Under the pieces are notes generated by a model, which was not told the DNA's origin, made no database searches, and worked only from the letters and a program-made list of their open reading frames with translations. From the NCBI GenBank assembly GCA_037954325.1, contig JBBMNZ010000007.1, forward strand, positions 6,075,001-6,139,000: DNA of 64,000 nucleotides, read 5' to 3'. The translations under genes were made by a program, and so were the position numbers. The DNA comes from Fistularia commersonii (lineage: Eukaryota > Chordata > Actinopteri > Syngnathiformes > Fistulariidae). Positions within the stretch are counted from its first letter, which is position 1. Each line of letters begins with the position of its first letter. Below are positions 49,401 to 59,500 of the stretch, piece after piece.

Positions 49401-51670
49401 CCGAGGTGGCGGACGTGCAATACAGAGGGTTGCGCCGCTCGGGCCGGAGCAGGCTCATAAAAGTTCGATTGTTTTTGTACGTCTGGACGTGACACACACT
49501 TCATCTGTGGCGGCCAATGAATCCACACCGTGGCGTACCGTTCTGCGCCCAAACCGGGGCCTGATGTCACTGGGCGTTCGACCGCTACACAACGGGGCCA
49601 GTCAGGAGCTGCGCACGCTCATTCCAAGAAACGTGGAAAAGCAAACACTTGAAATTTGCCCGAGGGTGAGCCGATACTGGCCAATTTGTTTGGGAGAGCA
49701 GCACGCCGGCTGGGATCCAAGAAAAGCGGCAGCATGCCAACCAGGTCTTTAATGACAAACGTAGAAAGAATAAAACATTTCCTTCTAAATATCTACGGTG
49801 GGGGCCGCGCACCTGATGTGCTCTTTTAATTTACAGCGTCTGCAGGCATCAGACTAATACCTAATGCCCTCTGAGGCTTTTTCAAGATTAGGTTTTCAGA
49901 CAAATCACAACTTTCTCGCTCAAGCGTCACAGGTGAGTTCTAAGGTGTTCGTGGTATTTCCTTTCCCACTGTCTGCCTGACCGTGATAATAAATGATTGG
50001 AATTTCGAATGCCGATTAACTTGTTTCGATTTTGATACCAGCTTCGGAAAGGTTTGGATATCAGGTTTGGGACTGATATCCAAGTAACAGAGGTGACATT
50101 GCACAACAAGAGCCTGGTACAAAACTAGTAAAACAACACTTTGGTCAGGTGTAAATCTGATGCAGGATTCTGCATCCCCACAGTCAGATAGGAATCAGTT
50201 TAGGTGGGATTGCATCATTTTATGACAAACAAGTAATCATTCCCAGCCACATTTACACTGTTTTATAGCCACCATCTTCCAATCTCCATTTGGAAAGCGG
50301 GAACCCTTTCTACATTTGACAACAGGCTTAAAACCTTTCTTTTTGAAGTGAGGGCTAGGCTAGCCCCGCCAGACACTGCCACAGACAAACTCTGCTGTGG
50401 GATATCCCATGATGCACATCTCTGCTTCCTATCTTGTCTGCACTCATACTCCATCTGTGCATGATAGATACCACAAATATTTTTAGTCCTTGGGGTCCTC
50501 TTTCATTTGGCAGGTTCCTTGGAGGGCCTGGCTTGATCCACTGCAGGGTCTTGTCAGGTGACCACCATTATTTCTTTTATGAATACTACAGGTTGTAATT
50601 GCATTATTTCGGCTATTAGCACTACTGTAGTGGTAAGAGTTGGTTTGTGCCTGTCCCACCCCTCATATCCTCTGTCTCTGTCACACTTTCTGTTCTCTGT
50701 TTTCCTCTCTTTTTGACCCAAGCGGTCCAGGCAGAAGGGTGCCCATATTGAGCAGCGGCCTACCCAAGATTTCTGCAGTGTTTCTACGCCACTGTCACCA
50801 ATAGCTTGCCCGTATAGGGTACATCTTAAAGAGTATGACCCAGACGTGCTCTACGATGAAAGTATCGTCATACAGTGTCAGGAACTTCTGCAATATAAAT
50901 TAGATCTGTGTTGAAACAACACCAGAAAAAAACCTGATTAATGTCATCACTCACACGATGGCCTATGCAAAATATGATGTGACTACAATAACACTTGACC
51001 ATTTTAAATGCATAGTTAATTTCAACTGTTAAAGGGGAAAAACAGTTCTTTTGTATCATCTTTTATCATTTTTATTTTGTTCAATAAATATTTGAGAAAA
51101 TTAAGCGTGTGTGACGTCATGGATGCCCCATCAGCCAATCAGAGCCGCGCCTGAGCATCGCAAACTGAGAACGCAGTCCAACAGGTGATCCCAATCACGT
51201 ATTCTGGGATTTCTTTTTGTTCTCGTTTACATGCGAGAATGGCAACTCGCTTGGAAGTGATTTACACATTAAGACCTTTATTATCAATAATATCGGGCGA
51301 AATAAAAAAGGGGTTATAGACGAACAACGTGGCACAGGCCAGTGAGGGAACCAGCCCGGTAACTCGTCTGTACGGCTGCCGGGTAGAGAAAGGCCCCGTG
51401 ACTTTTCTAAATAAATACGACAAAAAATAGGTAAAAAGGGGAAAGGGTGACCGCAACCCGGAAACGAACCGAAAGGGCGGATAAAATCCACCCTCGGAGC
51501 GGCTAACGGCACCGAAACGCAAGGCTAGCAGCTAGCCGGGCGAAGCTAGCGCGTCTGCTGACCTCCTTCACCGGGGGGAATTTCTTCTTGCACTCCATGG
51601 ACAGCGACCGCAGGTCCGTCTGCATGTTCTCCAGCAACTTCTTCACCGCCTCGGGGCTGCTGGTCGACAT
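22517..51670 (-). CDS. mon2: MON2 homologue, Golgi/endosome trafficking scaffold (34 coding exons, complete)
   Basis: The gene runs from ATG at 51670-51668 (context CGAAGATGT) to TGA at 22519-22517. All 34 exons join in phase to 1,709 residues, or 1,702 with an alternative donor in exon 27; the human protein is about 1,717. MON2 is related to the large Arf-GEFs BIG and GBF1, sharing DCB, HUS and HDS-type helical regions but lacking a Sec7 catalytic domain. It works with DOPEY proteins and the flippase ATP9A in endosome-to-Golgi retrieval, including Wntless recycling. Identity is clear throughout: N-terminal [93 protein letters not shown] and the C-terminal SRVQNGES. Exon coordinates are in the three block entries. 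The 6.7-kb first intron and introns 16, 20, 21 and 26 carry transposon debris. No frameshift or stop was found. Confidence 0.97.
22870..23125 (+). mobile_element. LINE 3' UTR tail
   Basis: T-rich sequence ends CACAACAATTTCCCTCGGAA then TAAATAAAGTTATTCC, the 3' terminus of a fish LINE. It is in MON2 intron 33, antisense to MON2. Confidence 0.6.
25430..27006. other. MON2 intron 27 content
   Basis: A GC-rich intron with G runs (25440, 26480, 26700, 27585), (GT)n at 26257-26286, a (CGG)n tract at 26336-26357 and (CA)n at 26823-26842. No exon is missing between MON2 exons 27 and 28. No transposon end is recognised. Confidence 0.5.
27007..27027 (-). other. mon2: Alternative 5' splice segment of MON2 exon 27 (7 codons)
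   Basis: Two in-frame donors are possible: CAG|GTGAAT after ...NAKYNQ (exon ends 27028), or ATC|GTAATG 21 bp later (ends 27007), which adds VNVFGPI before AEWVALNY. Human MON2 as I recall it carries a similar short segment (IQLFAP) here, supporting the longer form, but the shorter donor matches the consensus better. Both may be used. Confidence 0.55.
27690..28150 (+). mobile_element. hAT transposase N-terminal remnant with BED-type zinc finger
   Basis: It begins with a hAT-like end (AGAGGTCCCCAACACCCGG). At about 28014-28145 the plus strand reads [18 protein letters not shown] then [15 protein letters not shown], a BED zinc-finger segment of ZBED5-like hAT transposases, with stop codons before and after. 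The rest of the element is missing. It sits in MON2 intron 26. Confidence 0.75.
29473..29550 (-). other. mon2: 78-bp in-frame, stop-free intron in MON2
   Basis: The donor AAG|GTACCC ends exon 24 after ...HIVVWK and the acceptor CGCCAG precedes VLFHLLD. The intron length is a multiple of three and reads VPRYARSII...FLRQ without a stop. Retention would insert 26 residues and keep the frame. The protein family has WK directly followed by VLFHLLD, so splicing is the expected form. Confidence 0.85.
30196..37356 (-). CDS. mon2: MON2 exons 16-23 (central part)
   Basis: Exons: 37252-37356, 35621-35701, 35452-35525, 35209-35299, 34995-35096, 32997-33107, 30475-30650 and 30196-30358. They encode, in order, [116 protein letters not shown] and [20 protein letters not shown]. 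This is helical-repeat sequence typical of the family. Introns 16, 20 and 21 are enlarged by hAT, Tigger-like and other insertions. Confidence 0.93.
30739..31285 (-). mobile_element. pogo/Tigger-like element with CENP-B-type HTH remnant
   Basis: The minus-strand reading [20 protein letters not shown] then [20 protein letters not shown] (about 30850-31020) is the N-terminal CENP-B helix-turn-helix of Tigger-type transposases. The ends carry TTCGCGGGGGTTAC and inverted CAGCGATCCCTCGCTATA with TA at 31284-31285. The DDE catalytic domain is absent. It lies in MON2 intron 21. Confidence 0.8.
31502..31696 (-). pseudogene. Myb/SANT-like DNA-binding remnant of a transposon
   Basis: The minus strand reads [15 protein letters not shown] and later [10 protein letters not shown], which are the ends of a trihelix Myb-like domain used by Harbinger-type transposons and related genes, with the middle degraded. 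It is too short to be a gene. Confidence 0.45.
32442..32728. mobile_element. Tc/mariner-like MITE, copy 2 (287 bp)
   Basis: Same family as 10273-10561, with ends CAGGACTGTCTCAGAATATT and inverted CAGGACCGTCTAAGAAAATT, flanked by TA (32440-32441, 32729-32730). It lies in MON2 intron 21. Confidence 0.9.
32749..32872 (+). mobile_element. SINE tail (V-SINE-like)
   Basis: CCCTTTGGTTAAAAGCGTCT then GCAAAATGACCGTAACGTAA is the conserved tail found in fish V-SINE-type repeats. It starts 20 bp after the MITE at 32442-32728. Confidence 0.5.
34357..34873. mobile_element. Non-autonomous Tigger-like element (517 bp)
   Basis: Ends CAGGAATACCTTGACTTGCG and, inverted, CAGTGGAACCTTGACTTCCG, both continuing to GGGTGCA/AGTGCA, flanked by TA (34355-34356, 34874-34875). 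A T run is inside. No transposase. It lies in MON2 intron 20. Confidence 0.8.
35945..36390 (+). mobile_element. hAT transposase 5' remnant (nested target)
   Basis: It starts with GTGCCCAATACGTTGATCGC, a hAT end. A degraded N-terminal transposase follows: [11 protein letters not shown] near 36174 and [20 protein letters not shown] at about 36291-36350. The reading is broken off at 36390 by another TIR element. Confidence 0.7.
36391..36772. mobile_element. MITE with ATCGATGGC ends, copy 1 (inserted in hAT)
   Basis: Left end ATCGATGGCTTGAATGCAAA and inverted right end AGCGATGGCCGGAATGCAAA, both followed by ACCT. The interior matches 56215-56590 in reverse orientation. It interrupts the hAT remnant immediately to its left. 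Confidence 0.75.
37376..37422. repeat. (CA)n microsatellite beside MON2 exon 16
   Basis: About 23 CA units, beginning 20 bp upstream of the exon 16 acceptor in the direction of transcription. On the transcript it is (UG)n. Confidence 0.95.
37665..51670 (-). CDS. mon2: MON2 exons 1-15 (N-terminal DCB/HUS part)
   Basis: Exons from the N-terminus: 51563-51670, 44804-44867, 44401-44528, 42612-42743, 42399-42528, 42020-42117, 41588-41713, 41028-41222, 40543-40667, 39760-39899, 39528-39681, 39058-39248, 38885-38963, 38250-38431 and 37665-37777. Lengths and phases agree with uninterrupted translation. The conserved segments include [65 protein letters not shown] and [20 protein letters not shown]. 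Exon 11 encodes a low-complexity Gly/Ala/Pro linker ([18 protein letters not shown]) that differs in length from mammals. Confidence 0.93.
37800..38140. promoter_or_regulatory. Paired POU octamers in MON2 intron 14
   Basis: ATGCAAAT at 37918-37925 and its reverse complement ATTTGCAT at 38124-38131 lie in a 472-bp intron, with an OTX-type GGATTA at about 38012. The sequence is otherwise unique. Enhancer function is inferred only. Confidence 0.3.
42000..42013 (-). promoter_or_regulatory. CTCF-like core motif next to MON2 exon 6
   Basis: The minus strand reads CCACCAGAGGGCAG, 7 bp from the exon 6 donor (exon low end 42020). A second core-like match on the plus strand, CCAGTAGGGGGCG, lies in coding exon 7 at 41675-41687 and may be fortuitous. 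Confidence 0.45.
43590..44290 (-). pseudogene. Retroelement-like coding remnant in MON2 intron 3
   Basis: Minus-strand frames read [20 protein letters not shown] then [10 protein letters not shown], and a neighbouring frame reads [20 protein letters not shown]. The frame shifts between them. It looks like decayed retroelement coding sequence; I cannot assign the family. Confidence 0.35.
44868..51562. other. MON2 intron 1 content
   Basis: This 6.7-kb intron holds a tRNA-like SINE (46227-46440), transposon-type sequence near 47440-47640 (GGCCCACATATAGAGACATA region), a dispersed repeat (50605-50850) and two promoter-like blocks (48290-48420, 51104-51170). The rest is unique sequence in which I see no exon. 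Confidence 0.5.
46227..46440 (+). mobile_element. tRNA-derived SINE
   Basis: GGCCAGCGTGGTGCAGGAGG then TAGAGCGATCC has a pol III A box; TTCCTGATTCCATTACC is a decayed B box. ACTGAACCCC and a tail follow. A shorter relative lies at 58020-58100. Confidence 0.6.
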
Positions 51671-52065
51671 CTTCGGCGGCGTATTCGGCACAATTCACAC
51701 GGAGGTCGGGTCCAGGGGGAGGGGGCGCCGGTCCCATTCACGGCGGGGGTAGCTGTATGAATCCGCCGCGGAGTTTCACTCGCCTGCCTGGCGGGGGGAG
51801 GGAAGAACGCCACCGGCCATCGACGTCGGTGCTCCGGGCGGCGACACCGGCGTATGTCCGCCGCCTCCAACGCCCATTGACGCCCGCCTCGGGTCGTGGC
51901 ACCGTCCCGCTGAATCCGTTCCCCGTCACGGCTCGTCGTTTATCGGAAATATCAGCCTGTTCGAGCGGTGCGCCGTCAACGGCCGGCCGCCCGTCAGCTC
52001 CGCTTCCCTTCCCACAACGCACCGCGCGAGCGACGCAGTGACACGTCACAGGCACTTCCGTAAAC
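51671..52065 (-). promoter_or_regulatory. mon2: MON2 5' UTR and CpG-rich promoter
   Basis: About 400 bp immediately upstream of the MON2 ATG is strikingly GC- and CpG-rich against an AT-richer background. Near 52036-52060 are a TGACGTG core on the minus strand (CACGTCA on the plus), an ETS-type CGGAAGTG (CACTTCCG at 52053-52060) and, at about 52009-52018, a minus-strand GTGGGAA. No TATA box is seen, fitting a housekeeping CpG-island promoter. The TSS is inferred. Confidence 0.65.
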
Positions 52066-52091
52066 ACGCAGGGGGCCGGAAACAGTGACGA

Positions 52092-52107
52092 CAGCGCCCC
52101 CTGCTGG
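52092..52107 (-). promoter_or_regulatory. CTCF-like core motif upstream of the MON2 promoter
   Basis: The minus strand reads CCAGCAGGGGGCGCTG, which fits the vertebrate CTCF core (CCASYAGRKGGCRS). It lies about 30-40 bp beyond the CpG block. Occupancy is unknown. Confidence 0.6.
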
Positions 52108-52339
52108 ACAAATACGGGACTGAATCAGAAATTACTGTTGATCCTGGAGGAAATTCCAGACGCTCTAAAAAAATAAGAGAAGAGTAACAGTAGTGGATAA
52201 ATAAACAGAGATAATTAAACATATGTGATGTCAGGGTGCACCGTGCCGCACGTGCTGTGTTGTCGGATCTCTATTCCGTTCATTCATGAATTCATTCAGT
52301 CATTCATCCGGAACCTGGTTCACCTCGGATCAGTCTATC

Positions 52340-52690
52340 ACGGGCCCACATATAGACATGCAACCGTTCACCCTCTCATCCGTGCATCATATAGAGTCAT
52401 GCAACCATCCACCCTCTTATTCATGCATCATGTAGTCATGCAACCGTTCACCCTCTCATTCATGCATCTTATGGAGTAATGCAACCGTTTACCCTCTCAC
52501 TCATACATCATATAGAGTCATGCAACCACTCACCCTCTCATTCATACATCATATAGAGACATACAACCATTCACTCACTCACTGACACGTCATAGAGAGC
52601 CAACCATTCACGCAGTCATTCTCATGTTATGAAGAGACATAAACTCGTTCACTCAGCATTGAGATATCCAACCATCCATCCTCTCGTTCA
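52340..52690. repeat. Minisatellite, about 43-bp unit, between MON2 and SLC6A13
   Basis: A unit reading roughly ATGCAACCGTTCACCCTCTC then ATTCATGCATCATATAGAGT recurs about eight times, degenerating toward 52690. The unit resembles the CACATATAGAGACATACAAC phrase of a dispersed fish repeat also seen at 47490-47520, so the array likely grew from one such insertion. Confidence 0.8.
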
Positions 52691-52830
52691 CATGTCTGGA
52701 TGATTCAGGGTCTCCGGTGAACCTTCTGCATGTGTTTGCACTGTGGGAGGAACCCTTAGGAACCCCACACAGACATGGGGAGAACATGGACACTGCACAC
52801 AGAAAGGCCTCCATGTTGGAATCCAACCAT
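52685..52830 (-). mobile_element. tRNA-like repeat fragment (inverted)
   Basis: GTTTGCACTGTGGGAGGAAC then CCCACACAGACATGGGGAGA is the reverse complement of the spacer found in the 61285-61430 copy. A further inverted copy lies at 63640-63770. Confidence 0.5.
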
Positions 52831-52921
52831 GAACCTCTACTACCTCTACAGGGACCTCTACTATCCCAATGCTGTTCAATCTTAATACAAAAACAAAACT
52901 TATTCTTATGTCGCAACATAG

Positions 52922-53539
52922 TTTAATCTTTCTTTACATTCCACATAATATTAGAATCGGTAAGATCCTCTCTGATTTGTGAATCCTTGTATCAAAATAT
53001 CGAATTCAGAATTTCTGGACCAATGAGACCGCGGAGAAATACAGCACATTCAACAGATTATCTGCACTCATTGCATCCGGCAAAATATTCCAATCGAGCA
53101 AAGAATGATAAAAAAAAAAAAGACATCAATACAAAAAGAATAATTGATTAAACCAATCACTGTATCATATATTAATCTAAAAAAGATAAAGCTGCAGTAA
53201 GTTGAACTAAATGAGAACCTCTAAATGTGAGTAACGCAAAGTTACCAAACACCTCTGAGCTCCACCTTCAGCTTAAAATCAACACTGGAGCTGAGATGTT
53301 CCTCAGAAAGCAGGCATTGCTAAGGGTAAATTCATATTTACACTCCGCCGCTGGCGCCCTTGTGACAACAAACCCCTGAAAAGATGCTGGACGCTACGCT
53401 AATGCGTCGATGCTCCAGCATTAGTAGCAGCAGCAGCAACAGCAGCGGTCACTTCTGGGGCCCGTTTTTTCGCCGCCACGTTCGTTGAGGTATTACAGAG
53501 TGTCTCAACTGAGGCCTGACCCTTGAACCCCTCTGAGTT
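52922..53539 (-). promoter_or_regulatory. slc6a13: SLC6A13 3' UTR (candidate)
   Basis: This is non-coding sequence past the SLC6A13 stop. A minus-strand ATTAAA lies at 52927-52922 and is the only hexamer-like signal I see within about 600 bp. A short GCA/CAG-rich patch lies near 53425-53445. Extent is uncertain. Confidence 0.3.
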
Positions 53540-56500
53540 CTAGCAGTGAGACTCCTTATCGTCAACGGGGAAGTAACCGTCCTTGGTCGGGGCCGCCTTC
53601 TGATAGACGTCGCCGTCGGCGGCAAAGACGGCCAGCAGTCTCTCCTGCTCTTGTTTGGTCTTTGGTAGCTCGGGGGAAGGAGTGGTCAGGAGAGCGAAGC
53701 GCTGAGAAGAAGACAAGATGCAGTTACCCGTCGGCGACGTCTCAGAACGGCCTTGAGGCGCAGCATACCTCTCCCAACGATCCAGGGGTGTCGTACAGCT
53801 TCGCGGCCGCCCAGAGAGGGAAACACATCATGGAGGACAAGGCCAGTATCCAGCCAATCCCGTTGCCCCACCACGGGTACGTGTACTCATTGTTGTATTT
53901 CAGAGGGGAGTACTTGATCAAGGCAAAGGCAAAGGTACCCTGAAATACACAGACGGCTCGTCAGAGTCTCTTCTTATTACCTCTACATTTTGCAGAAGCA
54001 TGTCAAAGTGCAATGTCAATATCGGCCACTAGGGGGCGCTCTTCCCCCCACATGGGCGCGAGGCAACGGTTCGGCTTATTTGACAGGGAAAACCGACAAA
54101 GCAGGTCGCCGGGGTGAAAAACATCCAGCAGTATTTGATGATGGGGCTCGGGCGGTATCCAATCATGTCCTCTATGTTGTCATAGAAACGGTCAGCGCCT
54201 GCAATCGCAGCAAAGCACCTCCGTCAAGACAGTGCCGGCTTCGAAAAATGCGATTTACAGTTCACGGTTTCAACAGATTTGATTAGAAATATATGTGTCG
54301 ATCATAAGATCGGAAACCCCGTCGCGCTCACCGTAAATCCAGGCGATGCAGACGGTCTCGAAAATGGCCACGAAGAGCAAGCACATCCCGCTGGCGGCGT
54401 AATAGTCGAAGAGCTGGAAGATGTACATCCCCCCCTGTGGGGGGAAAAAAGTGTTGAGAAAAAAAAAAGTTGGAGGAAATAAAGCGGAGGAAGATGAGGG
54501 AGCGACGAACTTCGGTCAGCATGATCAACCCCAGGAGGAAGGAGCACACCGCCACGGCCAGGATGAAGAGCTCCCTGCGGTTTTTGCGGCGGAAGGTGGA
54601 AGGGTACATGTCCACCATGGCCGTCACCAGACTCTCCACACACACAAACTGACACACACACACAAACACAAACACAAACACAAAACCATTAACACAAGTG
54701 CGTCTATGATAAAAACAATGTATCGTACAGTTGTTTAACTTACAAACACGTGCAAAAAAAGGACTGAATAATGGATCTAGCGATCTCTAGTGGTGACGTG
54801 TCAGATGACTCCTCCTCTTCTTTGCTTTTGGCCTTTTCCCTTCAGGGGAATCAACCCTCTCCATCTAACCCTATTCTCTGGATCCTCCTCTCTCACACCA
54901 ACTACCTTCATATCTTCTCTCACTACGTCCATAAATCTTCTCTTTGGTCTTCATCCAGACCTCCTGCCTGGCAGCTCCAATTCCAGCATCCATCTACCAA
55001 TATATTCTCCATCCCTCCTCTGTACATGAACCAACCATCTCAGTCTGGCTTCTCTGACCTTCTCTCCTAGACATCTAACATGTGCTGTTCCTCTGATGGT
55101 CTCTTTCCTGATCCTATCCATCCTGGTCTCTCCCTAAGAGAACCTCAACATCTTCATCTCTGCCTCCTGCTACCTCGTCATTGTCATAGTTTCTAGGCCA
55201 TACATCATCGCTGGTCTCACCACTGTCTTGTCCACCTTTCTTTTCATTCCGGCCGATAGTCTTCTATCACATAGTACCCCTGACACTTTTCTCCACCAAT
55301 TCCAAACTGCTCAAACACATGTCTTTAACTTTTTTCAACACTCTCTCTTGCTATGGACCCCAGGTACCTGAAATCCTCCAACTTCTTGATCTCCACTCCC
55401 CGTAGCCTCACCGTTCCACCCGAGTTCCTCTCATTCACACACATATATTCTGTCTTGCTGCGACTAACTTTCATTCCTCTCCTTTCCAGCATATACCTCC
55501 ACCTCTCGAGATTTTCCTCAACCCGTTCCCTGCTCTCACTACAGATCACAATGTCATGTACACACACCACGGTCCATCCTTGTCTAACGTCGTTTGTAAG
55601 CCTGTCCATCACCACTGCAAACAAGGGGCTCAGAGCTGATCCCTGATGAAGCCCCACCTCAACCTTGAACTTCTCTGTTATACCTACAGCACACCGCACT
55701 GCTGTCTCACAGCGAGCATACATGTCCTGCACCACTCTAACATACGCCTCTGCCACTCTAGCGTTCCTTAGATGACACTCTGTAAATATGTAATTACAAG
55801 ATAAGATAATATGGACTTTATTGATCCCACAACAGGGAAATTAAATTGTCACCGCAGCATGACAGGGTAGAAAAGGGTGCAAATAGTCATTAGAGAAAGA
55901 ATGTGCAAATAAAAGATGTAGATATACATAAGCAAAGACTATGTACAATATATACAATGGAAATAGAAATAGAAATAGACGTAAAAGACATGCCTTGTGC
56001 AGGGAATGATCATCGAAAAAGGGGATGAAGGCAGTAAAAATGAATAAAATCATTCATGACTTTTCTGTTTTGTTTCATCAGCTGTTTTACTGCCGTGTTA
56101 CAGGCACCGTTTGGAAACAATCAATTCATGTATGTAAATAAACATTTAGAAAATCTTTCGATGTAAAAATTTAATTTCACAACGGGGATACAGTATCTGG
56201 GGATTGTAGTCTAATATATCGATGGCTGGAGTGCAAAACCTCCTATCTGAAAAAAACACTTTTTTCAGGAAATGAAAAAAAAACAACTCTCATTTGATTA
56301 TAGTATGGCCTTTGTAAAAATATACTCAATAATATTCTATTGTTTGCAGACTATATTTCTATATTATAATTTAAAAAAACATAGCATGTATTTTTATAAC
56401 TGACAATGCAGATAAGTGTTTTTTCCTAATTTTTTCTGCTTCATTGTGCACATACGAGTTTTGTCATGTGACATTTATGTCAAAAGAAAGGGTGGGATTA

Positions 56501-59500
56501 TCTTGCAGATAGAGTGAAAATGTGGAGCCATCCCATTTCTCACCATCCAATGCAAAAACTTTATTAAAATGTATTCGTCCGCACTGTTGAAATATTTCAT
56601 ATTTAATTACAACATGAATATAAATGAAAATAAAAAGTTTTCTCATAGAGATTATTCATTCTAAAAACAATAATTCACATAGTTAATGTTTGCTAACACT
56701 CAAACCTAGACTGGCCCTCTGATCCATCTGTGTTACTGTACAATTGAGGTCTGTGTCTGGTTGTGTGTGTGAGTGTGTGAGTGTGTGTGTGTGTGTGTGT
56801 GTGGCCTAGTTAGTTGGTCTCACTTGGCTGTCCAGTCCTAGAAAGACAATCATGATGAAAAAGCAGCAGGCCCACAGAGGGGAGAAGGGCATCATGGACA
56901 CGGCCCGCGGGTAGGCGATGAAGGCCAGTCCTGGACCTGGGGAGCGAAGAAGACGTTGCAGACTATTTAGAGCAGGGATCCCCAAATTTTTTCCTCCGAG
57001 GACCAAATAGCTTTTTCCTTCTCCGACGGGGGCGCCGAGCCAGTTTGTAACAAAAAGTGTGACGATTGCAGAGGTGTCAAATTATCCCTTTCTGGGATCT
57101 TGACAGGAAAAAAAAAATCTGAAAATAAATAATAACATTAATAGTGAAATAAATAATAACCAAATAACCCTTTTCAACTGTTTCACAGATAAAAAAAGAT
57201 CAAGGAACATTAACTTTCTTGTGGATACAACTGTTTGCAGCTCACTGTGAAAACCAGAAAGCAAGCAGGCTATGAAACCCAACTGATACCAACACCTGCC
57301 AGGTTCAATTCCCTGCATTCTGAATCTATTTTTCTCTTACCTAATCTTTTCCCCATTATTCCGTATTATTTGACAGCGGTGTGTCCAGGATTTTTTGTTT
57401 TTTGATGGAGGGGTTTCAGATAAGGCACAGAATGCAGAAGGGTGGAATAGAATAGAAGTTACGTGGCCGGAATTAAAAAAAAAATCATAATGCATCTCTG
57501 GTATTGTTCAGGGGCAAAATGTGGAGGCGGGACAAAGTTTGGGGACCACTGATTTTGAAACTTCCGGAAAGGTTCGATCTGCACCCCCTCCCCTCCCTTC
57601 CCCCCTTCCACCGACCAGATTCGGCAACTTCAGAGATGGGTATGTTCTGCTCGTAGGACATGAAGCCTAGGATGGAGAAAATGGCGAAGCCAGCGATGAA
57701 ACTGGTGCCGCTGTTCAGGAAGCACAGTGACAGGCAATCCCTGGGAAAGACACCATTCAGCAACAATATAAAAGTGTGCACACATACGTGTGTGTGTGTG
57801 TGTGTGGGTGTGTGTGTCCTTATGGTGGCGCTCCTCACCTGTAGCAGTTGTTGTTGTATTTGTTGTAACTTCCGAGGGCAGTGAGGCAGCCCAGGCAGAT
57901 GGCGTAGGAGAAGAAGATCTGGGTCCCGGCGTCCATCCACACCTTTGAAAAACCCACAGGGAAAGAAATAACGGTAGGTATTGTAATTGTAGATATTATA
58001 TTGTAATTTATATTATATCAATTGCAGTCGGGCGATCATCCTCGGAACCGAACATTCTTGGTTCAATAACTGGCTCCTCCTAGAGTGCTGAACAAAGGAT
58101 ATAATTTAACTAAAATCAAAATTAAAATTAAAATCAAAAACGAAATTAAAATTAAAATTAAATTAAAATCAAAAACGAAATTAAAATTAAAATTAAAATT
58201 AATTAAACTAAATTAAATTACCGTAATTTCCAGACGATAAGCCGCGACTTTTTTTACGTAAACAACGATGCGGCTAATATATGGCCTTTTTTGGGGGCCT
58301 TTTTTCACGCCGCTAAAACATTTATCCTCGTCACATCGGAGCGATAAAATGACCGGGAAATTCTGAGTCTGTTCAACTCCGACACCAAAGAAAACGACTT
58401 TGACGGTTTTAGTGCGCAGGAGGAAGCCCGAGATAGCGATCGGCTAGCCGGTGCGGCTTATACTGAGGTGCGCTTAATAGTCCGGAAACTACGGTAAATT
58501 AAAAACTAAAATGTTAAGTCGAAGGTGAGCATCCAAAGAGCCGGCGTGCACCTGGGGGTCAGAAAGCCGACCCACGTCGGGGTAGAGGTAGAAGTGTATC
58601 CCTCTGGAGGCCCCCGGCAGCGTGACCCCTCTGACCAGCAGGATGAGGAGCATACAGTACGGGAAGGTGGCCGTGAAGTAAACCACCTGCGGGGAAGGAA
58701 ACCAGAGCTTCATGCGCGGTCGAACGGCCGGATGGGTTCGTCGTGCATTTGGAGGACATTTGCCTTGCCGGTGGACTTGACCCCCTTCCAGATGCAGAAG
58801 TAGCAGATGACCCAGGCCACGGCCAGACAGACCACCAGGTCCCAGTTCAAAGAGCCTATGTGGTCGATACCCGAGGATATTCTCAGCACTCTGCGTCTGT
58901 GACACACACACACACACACACACACATTGCACATTCACTGTTTCGCAGCATTGAGTTGGCTCACAAGTCTTCTCCCTGACAACTCCAAGACAACGTGGAT
59001 ACTTGTGGATGCTTTGTGTGCCCGAAGGCACCCGAGGACACGGCTTCACAAAAGAGCACTTACTCCCAGAACTCAATGACGGGAGAGGTCGCGTTGTCAC
59101 GGTTACTGATGGAGCCGTTGCCCCGTTGAAATGCCACACAGGAACCTTGAATGAAGCAAAGATATAAAGACATGAGTTTCCATTGAGGAGGTGGCAAGTT
59201 TTCCAAGTTGCACCTGGTGGGGGGGGGGCAGAGAATGATTCCCACCGCTAAGATGGAGGAGGGGGATGGCGAGGAAGGGGGAGGAAGGGGGCACGCTCTC
59301 TTCAGATGCCGTTACACAATAAACAAATGCTAACGGGAATCTCACACAAATCATCTCAGTGCACGACCCCGTGACCGTGCACGGGACGTTGTTAGCTTGT
59401 TGCGTCCGTCTGCCGCGCTGCAGTCGTACCCGTGTTCCAGCTGTTGTTGCAGGAGGCCCACGGCAGGTCCCAGGTGAAGGAGTTGGACAGGAAGAAGATG

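Noticed and set aside
51671..51691. N-terminal extension of MON2 by seven codons
   Set aside because: The upstream codon at 51691-51689 is GTG, not ATG; the ATG at 51670 has a good context and matches the family start.
52340..52690. Second repeat-spacer-like array
   Set aside because: The whole unit repeats, so there are no spacers; it is a tandem minisatellite.
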